Shown one piece after another: positions 53,332 to 61,872 of a DNA stretch of 63,999 bases; within the stretch, counting starts at the first letter, position 1, and each line of letters begins with the position of its first letter. The notes under the pieces were generated by a model. It was given only the letters and a program-made list of their open reading frames with translations, made no database searches and was not told the DNA's origin. A program made the position numbers and the translations under genes. This DNA comes from an uncultured Alphaproteobacteria bacterium (GTDB lineage Bacteria > Pseudomonadota > Alphaproteobacteria > HIMB59): contig CACKOX010000003.1 in NCBI GenBank assembly GCA_902601865.1, forward strand, positions 1 through 63,999, read 5' to 3'.

Positions 53332-54594
53332 TTAGTGACACTCTTTAATAGAATTTGCAATTCCATTAATTAGTTCAACATACATTGTAGGTCCTGCATC
53401 TATGAAAGCTCCTAAAGGATCCATAACACCAGTAGAGATATTCATATCGTTGCCGAGTGTCTCAATTATCTTAGGATTATATTGAGGCTCAGAGAAGATA
53501 CACTTAATACCCTTGTCACTAATTAAATCTTGTATATCAGCTATTTGTTTAGCACCAGGTAGGACGTCAGGATTTAAAGTTAACGCTCCTGCAGATTTCA
53601 CACCAAATCTTGTTTCAAAATATTGGTAGGCATCATGGAATACAATGTAACTAATGTCTTTAGATAATTCTGTTTCAACATTATTAATCAGATTATCTAG
53701 TTCCAAAGTAGCTCCTGCTGCATTTACTGAATATTGCCTTTGACCCTCTGGATCAATTTTTATTAATTCATCACGGATAATTTTAACCATCTCTTTAGCG
53801 TTCTCTGGGTCCAACCATATGTGAGCATCAAACTCTCCGTGATTGTGACCGTCGTGATGTCCTGCATGATCGTCATGTTCGTCGTCATGGCCATCATGAT
53901 CATCGTGATCGTCATGATCATCATCTTTGTGACCATCGTGATCGTCATGATCATCGTGTCCTTCATGTTCGTCGTCATGGCCATCATGATCATCGTGATC
54001 GTCATGATCATCATCTTTGTGACCATCGTGATCGTCATGATCATCGTGTCCTTCATGTTCGTCGTCATGGCCATCATGATCATCGTGATCGTCATGATCA
54101 TCATCTTTGTGACCATCGTGATCGTCATGATCATCGTGTCCTTCATGTTCGTCGTCATGGCCATCATGATCATCGTGATCGTCATGATCATCGTGATCAT
54201 CGTGATCGTCATGATCATCAAAAATGTTTTCTTCTCTAAATTTTAGTTTTTCAATGGACTCGGAGTCCATAAATGCAATTTTTTTTGTGTCTTTTGCTAG
54301 AGAGTTTAAAGGTTTTTCCATAAATGCCTCCAAATCCTCTCCAATCCAAAAAACAATATCTGCCTCTTCAATCATTTTTGCATGTGATGGTTTAAAGACA
54401 AAAGTGTGAGGATTATTTGTGCCCTCAATAATTAATTGTGGTTCTCCTCTTGTTTCCATAATTCTAGATATTAATGAATGTAATGGCTTTATTGTGGTTA
54501 CTACTTTGATGTCTGTGCTTACGTCTGCGTGAACAGAAAAACTACTAAATAAAATAGAAAGTCCAAAAATAATTGATTTTTGAAAGAAATTCAT
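53332..54594 (-). CDS. znuA: Zinc ABC transporter substrate-binding protein with long His/Asp repeat
   Basis: ZnuA binds zinc in the periplasm and hands it to ZnuB. The 420-aa protein has a signal peptide (residues 1-23), IKVVTTIKPLHSLISRIM, the first ligand in NNPHTFVFKPSHAKMI, the second in EFDAHIWLDPENAKEM, VFHDAYQYFETRFG and IFSEPQYNPKIIETL. Between about residues 125 and 255 is a stretch of Asp-His-Gly-Glu-Lys repeats of 30 residues, about 130 residues in all, far longer than the His loop of usual ZnuA. It likely buffers zinc. The gene is divergent from znuC across a 76-bp gap with a palindromic operator. Confidence 0.93.
   Translation of the reverse strand: MNFFQKSIIFGLSILFSSFSVHADVSTDIKVVTTIKPLHSLISRIMETRGEPQLIIEGTNNPHTFVFKPSHAKMIEEADIVFWIGEDLEAFMEKPLNSLAKDTKKIAFMDSESIEKLKFREENIFDDHDDHDDHDDHDDHDDHDGHDDEHEGHDDHDDHDGHKDDDHDDHDDHDGHDDEHEGHDDHDDHDGHKDDDHDDHDDHDGHDDEHEGHDDHDDHDGHKDDDHDDHDDHDGHDDEHDDHAGHHDGHNHGEFDAHIWLDPENAKEMVKIIRDELIKIDPEGQRQYSVNAAGATLELDNLINNVETELSKDISYIVFHDAYQYFETRFGVKSAGALTLNPDVLPGAKQIADIQDLISDKGIKCIFSEPQYNPKIIETLGNDMNISTGVMDPLGAFIDAGPTMYVELINGIANSIKECH
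53881..54192. repeat. 90-bp tandem repeat inside znuA
   Basis: Copies of a 90-nt unit beginning GTCGTCATGG start at 53881, 53971, 54061 and 54151; three are complete and look identical, the fourth matches for about 42 nt. Each encodes a 30-residue His/Asp/Gly/Glu/Lys unit of ZnuA. The 90-nt length keeps the frame. Near-identical copies point to recent duplication and possible copy-number variation between strains. Confidence 0.95.
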
Positions 54595-54615
54595 GTCTAT
54601 TACCTACCTCTAAGT

Positions 54616-54645
54616 GTTATATTATTACATACGTAATATTATAAC
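54616..54645. promoter_or_regulatory. Probable Zur operator between znuA and znuC
   Basis: A 30-bp imperfect palindrome centred on ATAC: GTTATATTATTAC (54616-54628) and GTAATATTATAAC (54633-54645); 12 of 13 arm positions match. It resembles bacterial Zur boxes with the GTTATA...TATAAC core, and it stands in the 76-bp gap between divergent znuA and znuC. Zur, encoded at 56.25 kb, is the expected repressor. Confidence 0.7.
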
Positions 54646-54670
54646 CATAAAAATATGTCAATATTAAAAA

Positions 54671-55421
54671 ATGAATAATTATTTAGTTGAATTAAATAAC
54701 TGTGGAGTTTTAAGAAACCATAAATGGTTAGTTAGAGGTGTCTCATTAAAAGTTTCCCAAGGAGAAATTGTAACATTGATTGGACCCAACGGATCTGGCA
54801 AATCTACAACTGCAAAAATGTCATTGGATATTTTAAAACCTGACGAAGGCACAAATAATATCAAAAAAGGAATGCGAATTTCATATGTGCCACAAAAAAT
54901 TTCAATTGATTGGTCTCTCCCATTAAGGGCAATAGATTTTGTTAATTTAGTAAAAAAAACATAAGACCAGTGAGATTAATGATGCCCTCAGTATCACTGG
55001 AATCAAACATCTTATTTATGAAGATGTTAGAAATTTGTCTGGAGGAGAATTTCAAAGATTACTCATGGCTCGCGCAATAGCTAAAGAACCTCATTTTCTG
55101 GTTTTAGATGAACCTGTTCAAGGTGTCGACTATCCTGGAGAAATTGCTTTATATAAGACAATCCAAGAAATTGTAAAAAAAATAAACTGCGGAATATTAC
55201 TTATTTCACATAACTTACATGTGGTGATGTCACAAACTGATTACGTTATTTGTCTTAATGGGCATGTTTGTTGTTCTGGAGCTCCCAACACTGTCATAAA
55301 GGAGCCAGAATATATTAAATTATTTGGAAAGAATATTGATCCCACCTTAGCTTTTTATCAACATGACCACGATCACGAACACTTACCTGATGGGAGCATA
55401 GATGACTCGAAGAAAGACTAA
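54671..55421 (+). pseudogene. znuC: Zinc ABC transporter ATPase ZnuC, frame interrupted at A8
   Basis: The first frame carries VSLKVSQGEIVTLIGPNGSG and the Walker A KST, up to FVNLVKKT, where it stops just after an A8 run at 54952-54959. Removing one A continues as VKKHKTSEINDALSITGIKH through the signature NLSGGEFQRLLMARAI, Walker B FLVLDEPVQGVD and the His loop LISHNLHVVM, to a C-terminal His/Asp-rich DHDHEHLPDG tail. The joined product is 249 aa, normal for ZnuC. Since ZnuA and ZnuB are intact, a broken ATPase would disable uptake. An assembly error or slippage at A8 is likely. Confidence 0.85.
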
Positions 55422-55423
55422 TA

Positions 55424-56251
55424 ATGTTTGATGATTTTATTGTTAGAGCTTTTGCAGCAGGAATTGGTTTAGCATTTATTACAGGTCCACTGGGATGCTT
55501 TATAGTTTGGAGAAGGCTATCTTATTTTGGTGATACCATTGCTCACTCTGCCTTATTAGGAGTTGTTATTGCTTATGCTTTGGATTTTAACTTAATCATA
55601 GCCGTATTTGTTGTTTCTTGCTTACTTGCCCTGTCTTTACTTTTTTTACAAAGGAGAACCAATCTTCCAGATGATGCTTTATTGGGTCTGTTAGCTCACT
55701 CTGTGCTAGCGATAGGATTAGTTCTTTTAGGTATACTTTCATTCATAAGAATTGATCTTATGGGTTTGCTTTTTGGAGATATTCTCTCTGTCAATGTCAC
55801 CGACTTATTATTTGTCTGGATTGGAGGAGGTATCGTTTTAATAGTATTGATATTAATTTGGAGACCTCTTTTTGCTGGAACAGTTAACTTAGAATTAGCC
55901 AAAGCAGAAGGATTAAATCCAGATTTAGCTAATGCAATCTTTACTTTGCTAATAGCTAGTGTCATTGCAATATCTATAAAAATTGTTGGGATATTATTAA
56001 TCACTGGTCTTCTAATCATCCCTGCATCTGCATCAAGAAACTTGTCCTCCACACCAATTCAAATGGCAATCATATCCTCTATTATAGGTGTCGCTTCAGT
56101 AGTTCTTGGTATTCAAACCTCGATGATTTGGAACACCCCTACTGGTCCTACTATTTTAACAATCACTTTGGGTGTCTTTATATTAACTCTATTGCCACTG
56201 AAAAAATTGCTAATCTCGAAAAAAAAAATAGAATTGTCAGATAAAAGATGA
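55424..56251 (+). CDS. znuB: Zinc ABC transporter permease ZnuB
   Basis: The 275-aa membrane protein has about eight hydrophobic segments and ZnuB motifs: GPLGCFIVWRRLSYFGDTIAHSALLG (residues about 21-46), DDALLGLLAHSVLAIGLV and GLLIIPASASRNLS. It conducts zinc into the cytosol using ZnuC energy. It starts 2 nt after znuC and shares an ATGA overlap with the zur gene, so the three form one transcript. Confidence 0.93.
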   Translation: MFDDFIVRAFAAGIGLAFITGPLGCFIVWRRLSYFGDTIAHSALLGVVIAYALDFNLIIAVFVVSCLLALSLLFLQRRTNLPDDALLGLLAHSVLAIGLVLLGILSFIRIDLMGLLFGDILSVNVTDLLFVWIGGGIVLIVLILIWRPLFAGTVNLELAKAEGLNPDLANAIFTLLIASVIAISIKIVGILLITGLLIIPASASRNLSSTPIQMAIISSIIGVASVVLGIQTSMIWNTPTGPTILTITLGVFILTLLPLKKLLISKKKIELSDKR

Positions 56252-56662
56252 GTTCAACACATACACACTCTAAAAAAAAGTCAAAGTTTAACCAAAAATC
56301 AAAGAATTGTTCTTGATCTCTTACAAAACAGCGGAGAGCCTTTAAAGGCATACTTTATATTAGATAGTCTTAAGAAAGAGGGCTTAAATTCACCTCTTCA
56401 AGTTTACAGAGCTTTAGATAAACTGGTTGAATTAGGAAAAATTCACAAAATTGAGAGTATTAACTCCTTTATAATATGTAATAACTCTAATTGTGCGAGT
56501 AACACCGCTTTTACCATTTGCGAGAGATGTGGAAAGGTAAAAGAGATTAAAAATAAATATTTAACGGATGGTGTCAGCGATCTGGTTAAGGATAATCAAT
56601 TAGAAATTACAAGATATAACCTTGAATTTTATGTTTTGTGTAAGTCTTGCAAAATAAATTAA
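56248..56662 (+). pseudogene. zur: Zur (Fur-family zinc regulator), frame interrupted at A8
   Basis: The ATG at 56248 overlaps znuB as ATGA and its frame begins MSSTHTHSKKK, reading a run A8 at 56272-56279 and then stopping after 22 codons. Removing one A continues as SQSLTKNQRIVLDLLQNSGE, PLKAYFILDSLKKEGLNSPL, then QVYRALDKLVELGKIHKI (recognition helix) and CERCGKVKEI with CKSC near the end, giving 137 aa. The two CxxC pairs and Fur fold point to Zur. It ends at 56662. With znuC damaged the same way, this locus is either miscalled or uses slippage. Confidence 0.8.
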
Positions 56663-56711
56663 TCAAACACTAATCTCCAAATAAATCCCTATTTTATTGC
56701 ATTTTTGACTA

Positions 56712-56739
56712 TTGACATAAATAAAGACCTATATATATT
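56712..56739 (+). promoter_or_regulatory. Sigma-70-type promoter of rplU
   Basis: TTGACA (56712-56717) and TATATT (56734-56739) lie 16 bp apart, a near-consensus -35/-10 pair, ending 12 nt before the rplU start at 56752. The expected start site gives a very short leader. Confidence 0.5.
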
Positions 56740-56751
56740 GACCGACTTATT

Positions 56752-57276
56752 ATGTACGCAGTTCTTAAATCAGTTGGTAAGCAATTCAAAGTATCTCCTG
56801 GAGATGTTTTAAAGATTGATAAAATAGAGGGCAACGTTGGTGATACCATATCTTTTAAAGATATTGTGGCAGTTGGAAATGGCGATAAGTTTGAACTTGG
56901 ATCTCCAGCTGTAAAAGGTGCGGAAGTATCAGCAAAATTATTGTACCAAACTAGAGACGATAAGATCAGAGTTTTTAGAAAGAATAGAAGAAAACACTTT
57001 CAAAGAACTAAAGGTCATCGTCAATATATCTCTATATTAAAGGTCATGGCAATCAAGTCCGCCATAGGAGAAGAAAGCTTTAAAGAACCAGTTAAGAAAG
57101 CTGTGCCAAAAGCAGAAACTCCAAAAAAAGTTGAAAAAAAGGCAGAAGCTCCAAAAAAAACTGAAGTAAAAGCTACAGAAACAAAAAAAGTTGAAGCTAA
57201 AGCTGAAAAACCTAAAAAGGTTGAGGCTACAGAAAAAAAGACTGTGAAAAAAGATACAACTGAGGTAAAAAAGTAA
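56752..57276 (+). CDS. rplU: 50S ribosomal protein L21 with C-terminal Lys/Ala/Glu-rich tail
   Basis: The first 103 residues are typical L21 ([40 protein letters not shown]), the 23S rRNA-binding protein. The next 70 residues are a repetitive basic/acidic tail ([20 protein letters not shown] and similar) ending TTEVKK, absent from the E. coli protein. Such tails occur in some alphaproteobacteria. rpmA follows after 4 nt, the universal L21-L27 pairing. Confidence 0.94.
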   Translation: MYAVLKSVGKQFKVSPGDVLKIDKIEGNVGDTISFKDIVAVGNGDKFELGSPAVKGAEVSAKLLYQTRDDKIRVFRKNRRKHFQRTKGHRQYISILKVMAIKSAIGEESFKEPVKKAVPKAETPKKVEKKAEAPKKTEVKATETKKVEAKAEKPKKVEATEKKTVKKDTTEVKK

Positions 57277-57280
57277 AACT

Positions 57281-57526
57281 ATGGCAACAAAAAAAGCAGG
57301 TGGAAGTTCCAAAAACGGAAGAGACTCGGCTGGTAGAAGGCTTGGAGTTAAAAAGTTTGGTGGAGAGCACGTAATTCCTGGAAATATTATTGTTCGTCAG
57401 CGTGGTACTAAATTTTACCCGGGCGATAATGTAGGGATTGGAAAAGACCACACTCTTTTCTCCTTAGTCGAAGGCAAAGTTCTGTTCAAAAAATCACGTA
57501 ACAGACAGTTTGTTTGCGTTAACTAA
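57281..57526 (+). CDS. rpmA: 50S ribosomal protein L27
   Basis: The 81-aa protein is L27: [20 protein letters not shown] is the standard N terminus near the peptidyl-transferase centre, then [20 protein letters not shown] and [16 protein letters not shown]. It lies between rplU and obgE. No cleavable N-terminal extension is present. Confidence 0.97.
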   Translation: MATKKAGGSSKNGRDSAGRRLGVKKFGGEHVIPGNIIVRQRGTKFYPGDNVGIGKDHTLFSLVEGKVLFKKSRNRQFVCVN

Positions 57527-57558
57527 TCCCACTAAAAAAAACTTCAAATTAAACTGTT

Positions 57559-58548
57559 ATGGCATTTATTGATAAAGCAAAAATATATATTAAATCAGGA
57601 AATGGTGGCCATGGGGCTCTAAGTTTTCGTCGAGAAAAATTTGTAGAGTATGGAGGACCTAATGGTGGTAACGGTGGTAAAGGTGGAGATGTAATTTTTC
57701 GAGGAAACAAAGGGATTAACACCTTACAACGATATCGTTTTAACCAGCATCATAATGCTCAAAATGGTACGGGTGGCGCTGGTCAATTAAAAACAGGTGC
57801 AAGTGGAAAAGATCTCATCTTAGATGTTCCTTGTGGCACAGAAATTTATACTGAAGATATGAGTATTAAAATTCATGAAATTTTAAAAGACGATGAAACT
57901 TATCATTTCTTAAGAGGTGGCCAGGGTGGAAAAGGTAACGCTCACTTCAAAAGCTCTACTAATAGAGCACCTCGTAAATTTCAACAAGGAGAAAAAGGAC
58001 AAGAGTCCACTATTCGATTAAAGCTAAAAATATTAGCTGATGTAGGTTTAGTAGGTATGCCAAATGCTGGTAAATCTTCCATTTTAAATTTTGTGACAAA
58101 TGCAAAATCAAAAGTTGCTGATTACGCGTTTACCACTCTTCATCCACATATCGGGATGGTTCAAAAAGAAGATTTGGAATTTGTATTAGCTGATATTCCG
58201 GGGCTAATAGAACATGCAAGTGATGGAAAAGGTCTTGGTCATGATTTTTTATCTCATGTGGAAAGATGTAAAATCTTAATTCATGTAGTAGATATCACTG
58301 AAGATAAACCTTTTCATAATTATAAAATCATTCGTCAAGAGCTTTTAAATTATGGTGCTAAAATAGAACAAAAAAAAGAGATTATTGCACTAAACAAGAT
58401 AGAAATTGCTGATAAGCAAAGGGTTGCAGAAATTCAAAAGGAATTTGAGTCATCTTTAAAGCAAGAGGTAAAACTAATCTCTGCTGCTACGGGATATCAA
58501 CTCGATCAATTAACAAATTTATGTTTAGAATACTTACAAGATGAATAA
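57559..58548 (+). CDS. obgE: Obg GTPase (CgtA)
   Basis: The 329-aa GTPase has the N-terminal glycine-rich Obg fold (YIKSGNGGHGALSFRREKFV, GGNGGKGGDV), the G1 GMPNAGKSSILN (residues 174-185), G3 DIPGLIEHA and G4 ALNKIE. It acts in 50S assembly and stringent-response control. It follows rpmA by 32 nt, overlaps proB by 8 nt and has the usual alphaproteobacterial neighbours. Confidence 0.95.
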   Translation: MAFIDKAKIYIKSGNGGHGALSFRREKFVEYGGPNGGNGGKGGDVIFRGNKGINTLQRYRFNQHHNAQNGTGGAGQLKTGASGKDLILDVPCGTEIYTEDMSIKIHEILKDDETYHFLRGGQGGKGNAHFKSSTNRAPRKFQQGEKGQESTIRLKLKILADVGLVGMPNAGKSSILNFVTNAKSKVADYAFTTLHPHIGMVQKEDLEFVLADIPGLIEHASDGKGLGHDFLSHVERCKILIHVVDITEDKPFHNYKIIRQELLNYGAKIEQKKEIIALNKIEIADKQRVAEIQKEFESSLKQEVKLISAATGYQLDQLTNLCLEYLQDE

Positions 58549-59659
58549 AAAATTCACAGAATTAGCCAAAAAATCAAAAGTTATTGTCATCAAAGTTGGC
58601 TCTAATATTTTAGTTAATGAAAAGCATGTGCTGAGAAAAAAATGGCTCACCTCCTTAATTGAGGATGTTCAGAAACTCCAAAAAAAAGGATCTAAAATTA
58701 TTATCGTCTCCTCTGGTGCCATCGCTCTGGGAAGAAATATTCTCTCCAAAAAAAAATTAACTAATTTACATGAAAAGCAAGCTGCTGCATCTATAGGTCA
58801 AATACAACTCTCTCAACAATGGCAAAAAGCTTTTGCTAAATTCAATATTCAAAGTTCACAGATATTAATCACAGCTGAAGATTTAAATGAAAGAAGAAAA
58901 TATCTCAACATACGAAATACAATTTACTCTTTAATGGATTTAAATGTTGTTCCAATTATTAATGAGAACGACACTACCTCAACAGAAGAAATTCGATTTG
59001 GTGACAATGATAAACTTTCAGCAATGATTGCGAATGCACTATCTGCTGAATTATTAATTTTATTATCTGATGTGAATGGGCTTTATACAGCCAATCCAAA
59101 AAAATCAACAGATGCTAAGTTAATTACATCTGTTGAAGAAGTTGATCAAGAAATAGAAAAATATATAGATAAAGATTTGAGTGAATTTGGTTCTGGTGGA
59201 ATGTTAGCAAAAGTAAATGCTGCTAAGCTTTGTATTCAGTCTGGATCCACAATGATAATATCAAATGGACTAGTCAATAATCCACTAGGTAACATTCATC
59301 CAACATCTTCAACATGGTTTCATCCTTCTAAAAATATTCTCACAAGTCGGCAGCAATGGATTTGGAATAGACCAATTCAAAAAGCAATTGTTCATATTGA
59401 TGAAGGCGCCTCAAAAGCACTGAAGAAGAATTCAAGTCTATTAGCAATCGGTGTGAAGTCTATTGATGGAAAGTTTTATCGTGGCGATACTGTTTCGATT
59501 CATTACAATAAAAAAGAATTAGCCAGAGGTATGATTAATTACGATTTTAAGGAAATGGATAAGATTAAAGGTAGAAAATCAAAAGAATTCAGCAAAATTC
59601 TTGGTTTTGTTCGTGAAGATGAGATTGTCCATAAAGATAACTTGGTGAATTCAAGATGA
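58541..59659 (+). CDS. proB: Glutamate 5-kinase
   Basis: The 372-aa protein phosphorylates glutamate, the first step of proline synthesis. N-terminal kinase features: VIVIKVGSNILV, VSSGAIALGRN, NENDTTSTEEIRFGDNDKLS and LLSDVNGLYTANP; the C-terminal PUA domain spans about residues 278-350 (KAIVHIDEGASKAL). It overlaps obgE (8 nt) and proA (4 nt). Confidence 0.95.
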   Translation: MNKKFTELAKKSKVIVIKVGSNILVNEKHVLRKKWLTSLIEDVQKLQKKGSKIIIVSSGAIALGRNILSKKKLTNLHEKQAAASIGQIQLSQQWQKAFAKFNIQSSQILITAEDLNERRKYLNIRNTIYSLMDLNVVPIINENDTTSTEEIRFGDNDKLSAMIANALSAELLILLSDVNGLYTANPKKSTDAKLITSVEEVDQEIEKYIDKDLSEFGSGGMLAKVNAAKLCIQSGSTMIISNGLVNNPLGNIHPTSSTWFHPSKNILTSRQQWIWNRPIQKAIVHIDEGASKALKKNSSLLAIGVKSIDGKFYRGDTVSIHYNKKELARGMINYDFKEMDKIKGRKSKEFSKILGFVREDEIVHKDNLVNSR

Positions 59660-60909
59660 GTGATTATTTCAAAGAAATTTTAAATCACTCAAAAAAAGCT
59701 TCGAGTGCTATGTCTAAACTCTCTGCTGAGGATAGAAGTAGAATCTTAATGAATATTAGTGGGTTCCTTTTATCTAAAAAGGATGGGATTTTAGAGGCTA
59801 ATCGAATTGACATCAATAGAGCTAAGTCAAATAATATTTCTGCACCAATGATCAATAGACTAGTGCTGACTTCCGAAAAAATAGATCAGCTATCACGTGA
59901 TGTAGAGAAAATAGCTCAAATGGAAGATCCCCTCAATCAAACTTTGGAAAATTGGACCAATCCCTCAAATGGATTACAGTTTACAAAAGTCTCTGTTGCT
60001 ATTGGTGTGATTGGAATTATTTATGAGTCTCGACCTAATGTCACAATAGACGCCGCATGTCTTTGTCTTAGATCTGGAAATGTTTCTATTCTAAGAGGGG
60101 GTTCTGAATGTATTGAAACTAATAAAAAACTTTATGAATGTATTCAAGAAGCTCTGAAAGATTTGCAATTTGATCCTTACCTTGTCTGTTTCATTCAGAA
60201 CACGGATCGCAGTTTTGTTGAGGAACTATTAAAAGCCGAGGGAGACATTGATGTCATCATTCCTCGAGGAGGAAAATCTTTAATCGAAACAATCTCTCAG
60301 AATTCTCGTGTTCCGACAATTAAACATTTAGAAGGTCTATGCCATACTTTTTGGGATATCGGATATGACAAAGAGAAAGCTGCTGAAGTAGTTGCAAATG
60401 CCAAACTGAGAAGGCCTGAGATTTGTGGAGCAACAGAAACTTTACTCATACATTCTGGTAATTCATCAGAGAACATTTCTCATGTCTTGGATAACTTAAG
60501 GTCGCAAGGATGTGAAATCATAGGATGTGCTCGACTCAAAGAGATGTACTCAATTGACCGTGCTGCTACAGAAGATGATTGGTCAACAGAATATTTAGAT
60601 AAGAAAATAACTGTTAAAATAGTTGATAATGTTGAGGAATCTGTCGAACATATTAATAAATACTCTAGTGGTCATACAGAGAGTTGCTTGAGTGACAATC
60701 AAGAGTCCATCCAGTATTTTTTTCAAAATTGTAAAAGTGCCATTCTTATGAACAATGCCTCAACTCAATTTGCTGATGGGGGTGAATTTGGATTTGGAGC
60801 AGAGATTGGTATATCCACTGATAAACTCCATGTCCGAGGGCCTGTCGGTGCAAAGCATTTAACAACTTTTAAATATCAAGTAACAGGCAATCACACCACT
60901 CGGCCTTAA
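59656..60909 (+). CDS. proA: Gamma-glutamyl phosphate reductase
   Basis: The 417-aa NADPH-dependent enzyme reduces glutamyl-5-phosphate. Signatures are GVIGIIYESRPNVTIDAACL (about residues 117-136), ILRGGSE, VIIPRGGKSLI, the catalytic Cys in RRPEICGATETLL and ASTQFADGGEFGFGAEIGIS. It overlaps proB by 4 nt and the following 137-aa gene by 1 nt. Confidence 0.96.
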   Translation: MSDYFKEILNHSKKASSAMSKLSAEDRSRILMNISGFLLSKKDGILEANRIDINRAKSNNISAPMINRLVLTSEKIDQLSRDVEKIAQMEDPLNQTLENWTNPSNGLQFTKVSVAIGVIGIIYESRPNVTIDAACLCLRSGNVSILRGGSECIETNKKLYECIQEALKDLQFDPYLVCFIQNTDRSFVEELLKAEGDIDVIIPRGGKSLIETISQNSRVPTIKHLEGLCHTFWDIGYDKEKAAEVVANAKLRRPEICGATETLLIHSGNSSENISHVLDNLRSQGCEIIGCARLKEMYSIDRAATEDDWSTEYLDKKITVKIVDNVEESVEHINKYSSGHTESCLSDNQESIQYFFQNCKSAILMNNASTQFADGGEFGFGAEIGISTDKLHVRGPVGAKHLTTFKYQVTGNHTTRP

Positions 60910-61322
60910 TGGAATTTCGTCAAAATTTACAAGAATTAAAATCTCAGATTGATTATCTTGGCTCTTTAAAAAAAGAGGATATTACTCATATTATTAAATC
61001 GTCGATTTATGAAATAGAAAATTTAAAAATTTTTAATGAGGAGGAATTAAATGAAATCAATAAAGTGACTCTTACCAGTGAGCCCTTTAATAATCTTTTC
61101 TTTAAATATAATAAAGAACGTTTAGTTAGTAGAGGTGTCGTTTATCTAGAGGAAGAAAATGATCTTCACTTTATCATTTCGTTATTTTATTTTTTTAAAC
61201 AAAGGGTGCCAATTTTGTTTCATACTAATTCAAAGTTACAATTACAGTCTATTGACATCTTATTCAAATTTCTTGAAGAAAATGGTGTCTCTAAAAAAAT
61301 TTTGATGGGAATAAATGACTAA
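60909..61322 (+). CDS. Uncharacterised 137-aa protein between proA and nadD
   Basis: The 137-aa protein overlaps proA (TAATG) and nadD (8 nt), so it is part of the operon. No family is recognised. It has two helical halves; the second (LHFIISLFYFFKQRVPILFH) is hydrophobic. There is a faint resemblance to part of the Rossmann-like domain of ProA-type dehydrogenases (GVVYLEEENDL...RVPILFHTNSKLQ), but the rest is not similar. A degenerate or specialised aldehyde-dehydrogenase relic is possible; a lineage-specific gene is equally likely. Confidence 0.65.
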   Translation: MEFRQNLQELKSQIDYLGSLKKEDITHIIKSSIYEIENLKIFNEEELNEINKVTLTSEPFNNLFFKYNKERLVSRGVVYLEEENDLHFIISLFYFFKQRVPILFHTNSKLQLQSIDILFKFLEENGVSKKILMGIND

Positions 61323-61872
61323 GAAGATTGGATTGTATGGCGGATTTTTTAATCCCTTTCACGAAGGCCATCTTCATGTAATAAAAAGTTCTATTTCAAA
61401 TTTAAATCTTCAAAAACTGATAGTCCTTCCTACTTATCAAAACCCCCTTAAGTCAAATCAAAACACCAAACCAATAAAATCTCAATTATCGAATATTCGC
61501 TCTCAAATCAAAGAGCCTTTAGTCAAAGTATCAGATTTTGAACATCGCTATCAAATGAAATGCACGTACGATGTACTTCAAAAGATTAGTACGAAATGTA
61601 ACCTGAACTCTTTTTATTTAATAATGGGACTTGATCAGCTTGGTCATTTTCATAACTGGAAAGAATATGAGTGGATATTAAAAAATATTAGTATTTGCGT
61701 TATTTATAGACCGAGATATGATGAATTCATTGAAAATTCAACAGTCCAAAAACAATTTCCCCATTTATTTATGCCTAATTTAGAAACATTTATCAATAAT
61801 TCTACTCCCTGTTCACATATCCTTAACGTTTCAGGAGTAGAAATATCATCAAGTGAGCTACGAAATTCCTAA
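61315..61872 (+). CDS. nadD: Nicotinate-nucleotide adenylyltransferase
   Basis: The 185-aa enzyme adenylates nicotinate mononucleotide in NAD synthesis. IGLYGGFFNPFHEGHLHVI (residues 5-23) holds the HxGH motif, then VLPTYQNPLKS, FYLIMGLDQLGHFHNW and SGVEISSSELR, with the ISSSxIR motif near the C terminus. It overlaps the 137-aa gene and rsfS. Confidence 0.93.
   Translation: MTKKIGLYGGFFNPFHEGHLHVIKSSISNLNLQKLIVLPTYQNPLKSNQNTKPIKSQLSNIRSQIKEPLVKVSDFEHRYQMKCTYDVLQKISTKCNLNSFYLIMGLDQLGHFHNWKEYEWILKNISICVIYRPRYDEFIENSTVQKQFPHLFMPNLETFINNSTPCSHILNVSGVEISSSELRNS

Noticed and set aside
53881-54192. Tandem repeats considered as a CRISPR array
   Set aside because: Units are directly adjacent without unique spacers and encode part of ZnuA.
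53763-54246. Open frames on both strands across the znuA repeat region
   Set aside because: They are by-products of the 90-nt His/Asp repeat (a repeat unit divisible by three stays open in several frames) and consist only of low-complexity Met/Ile/Thr/Val runs.
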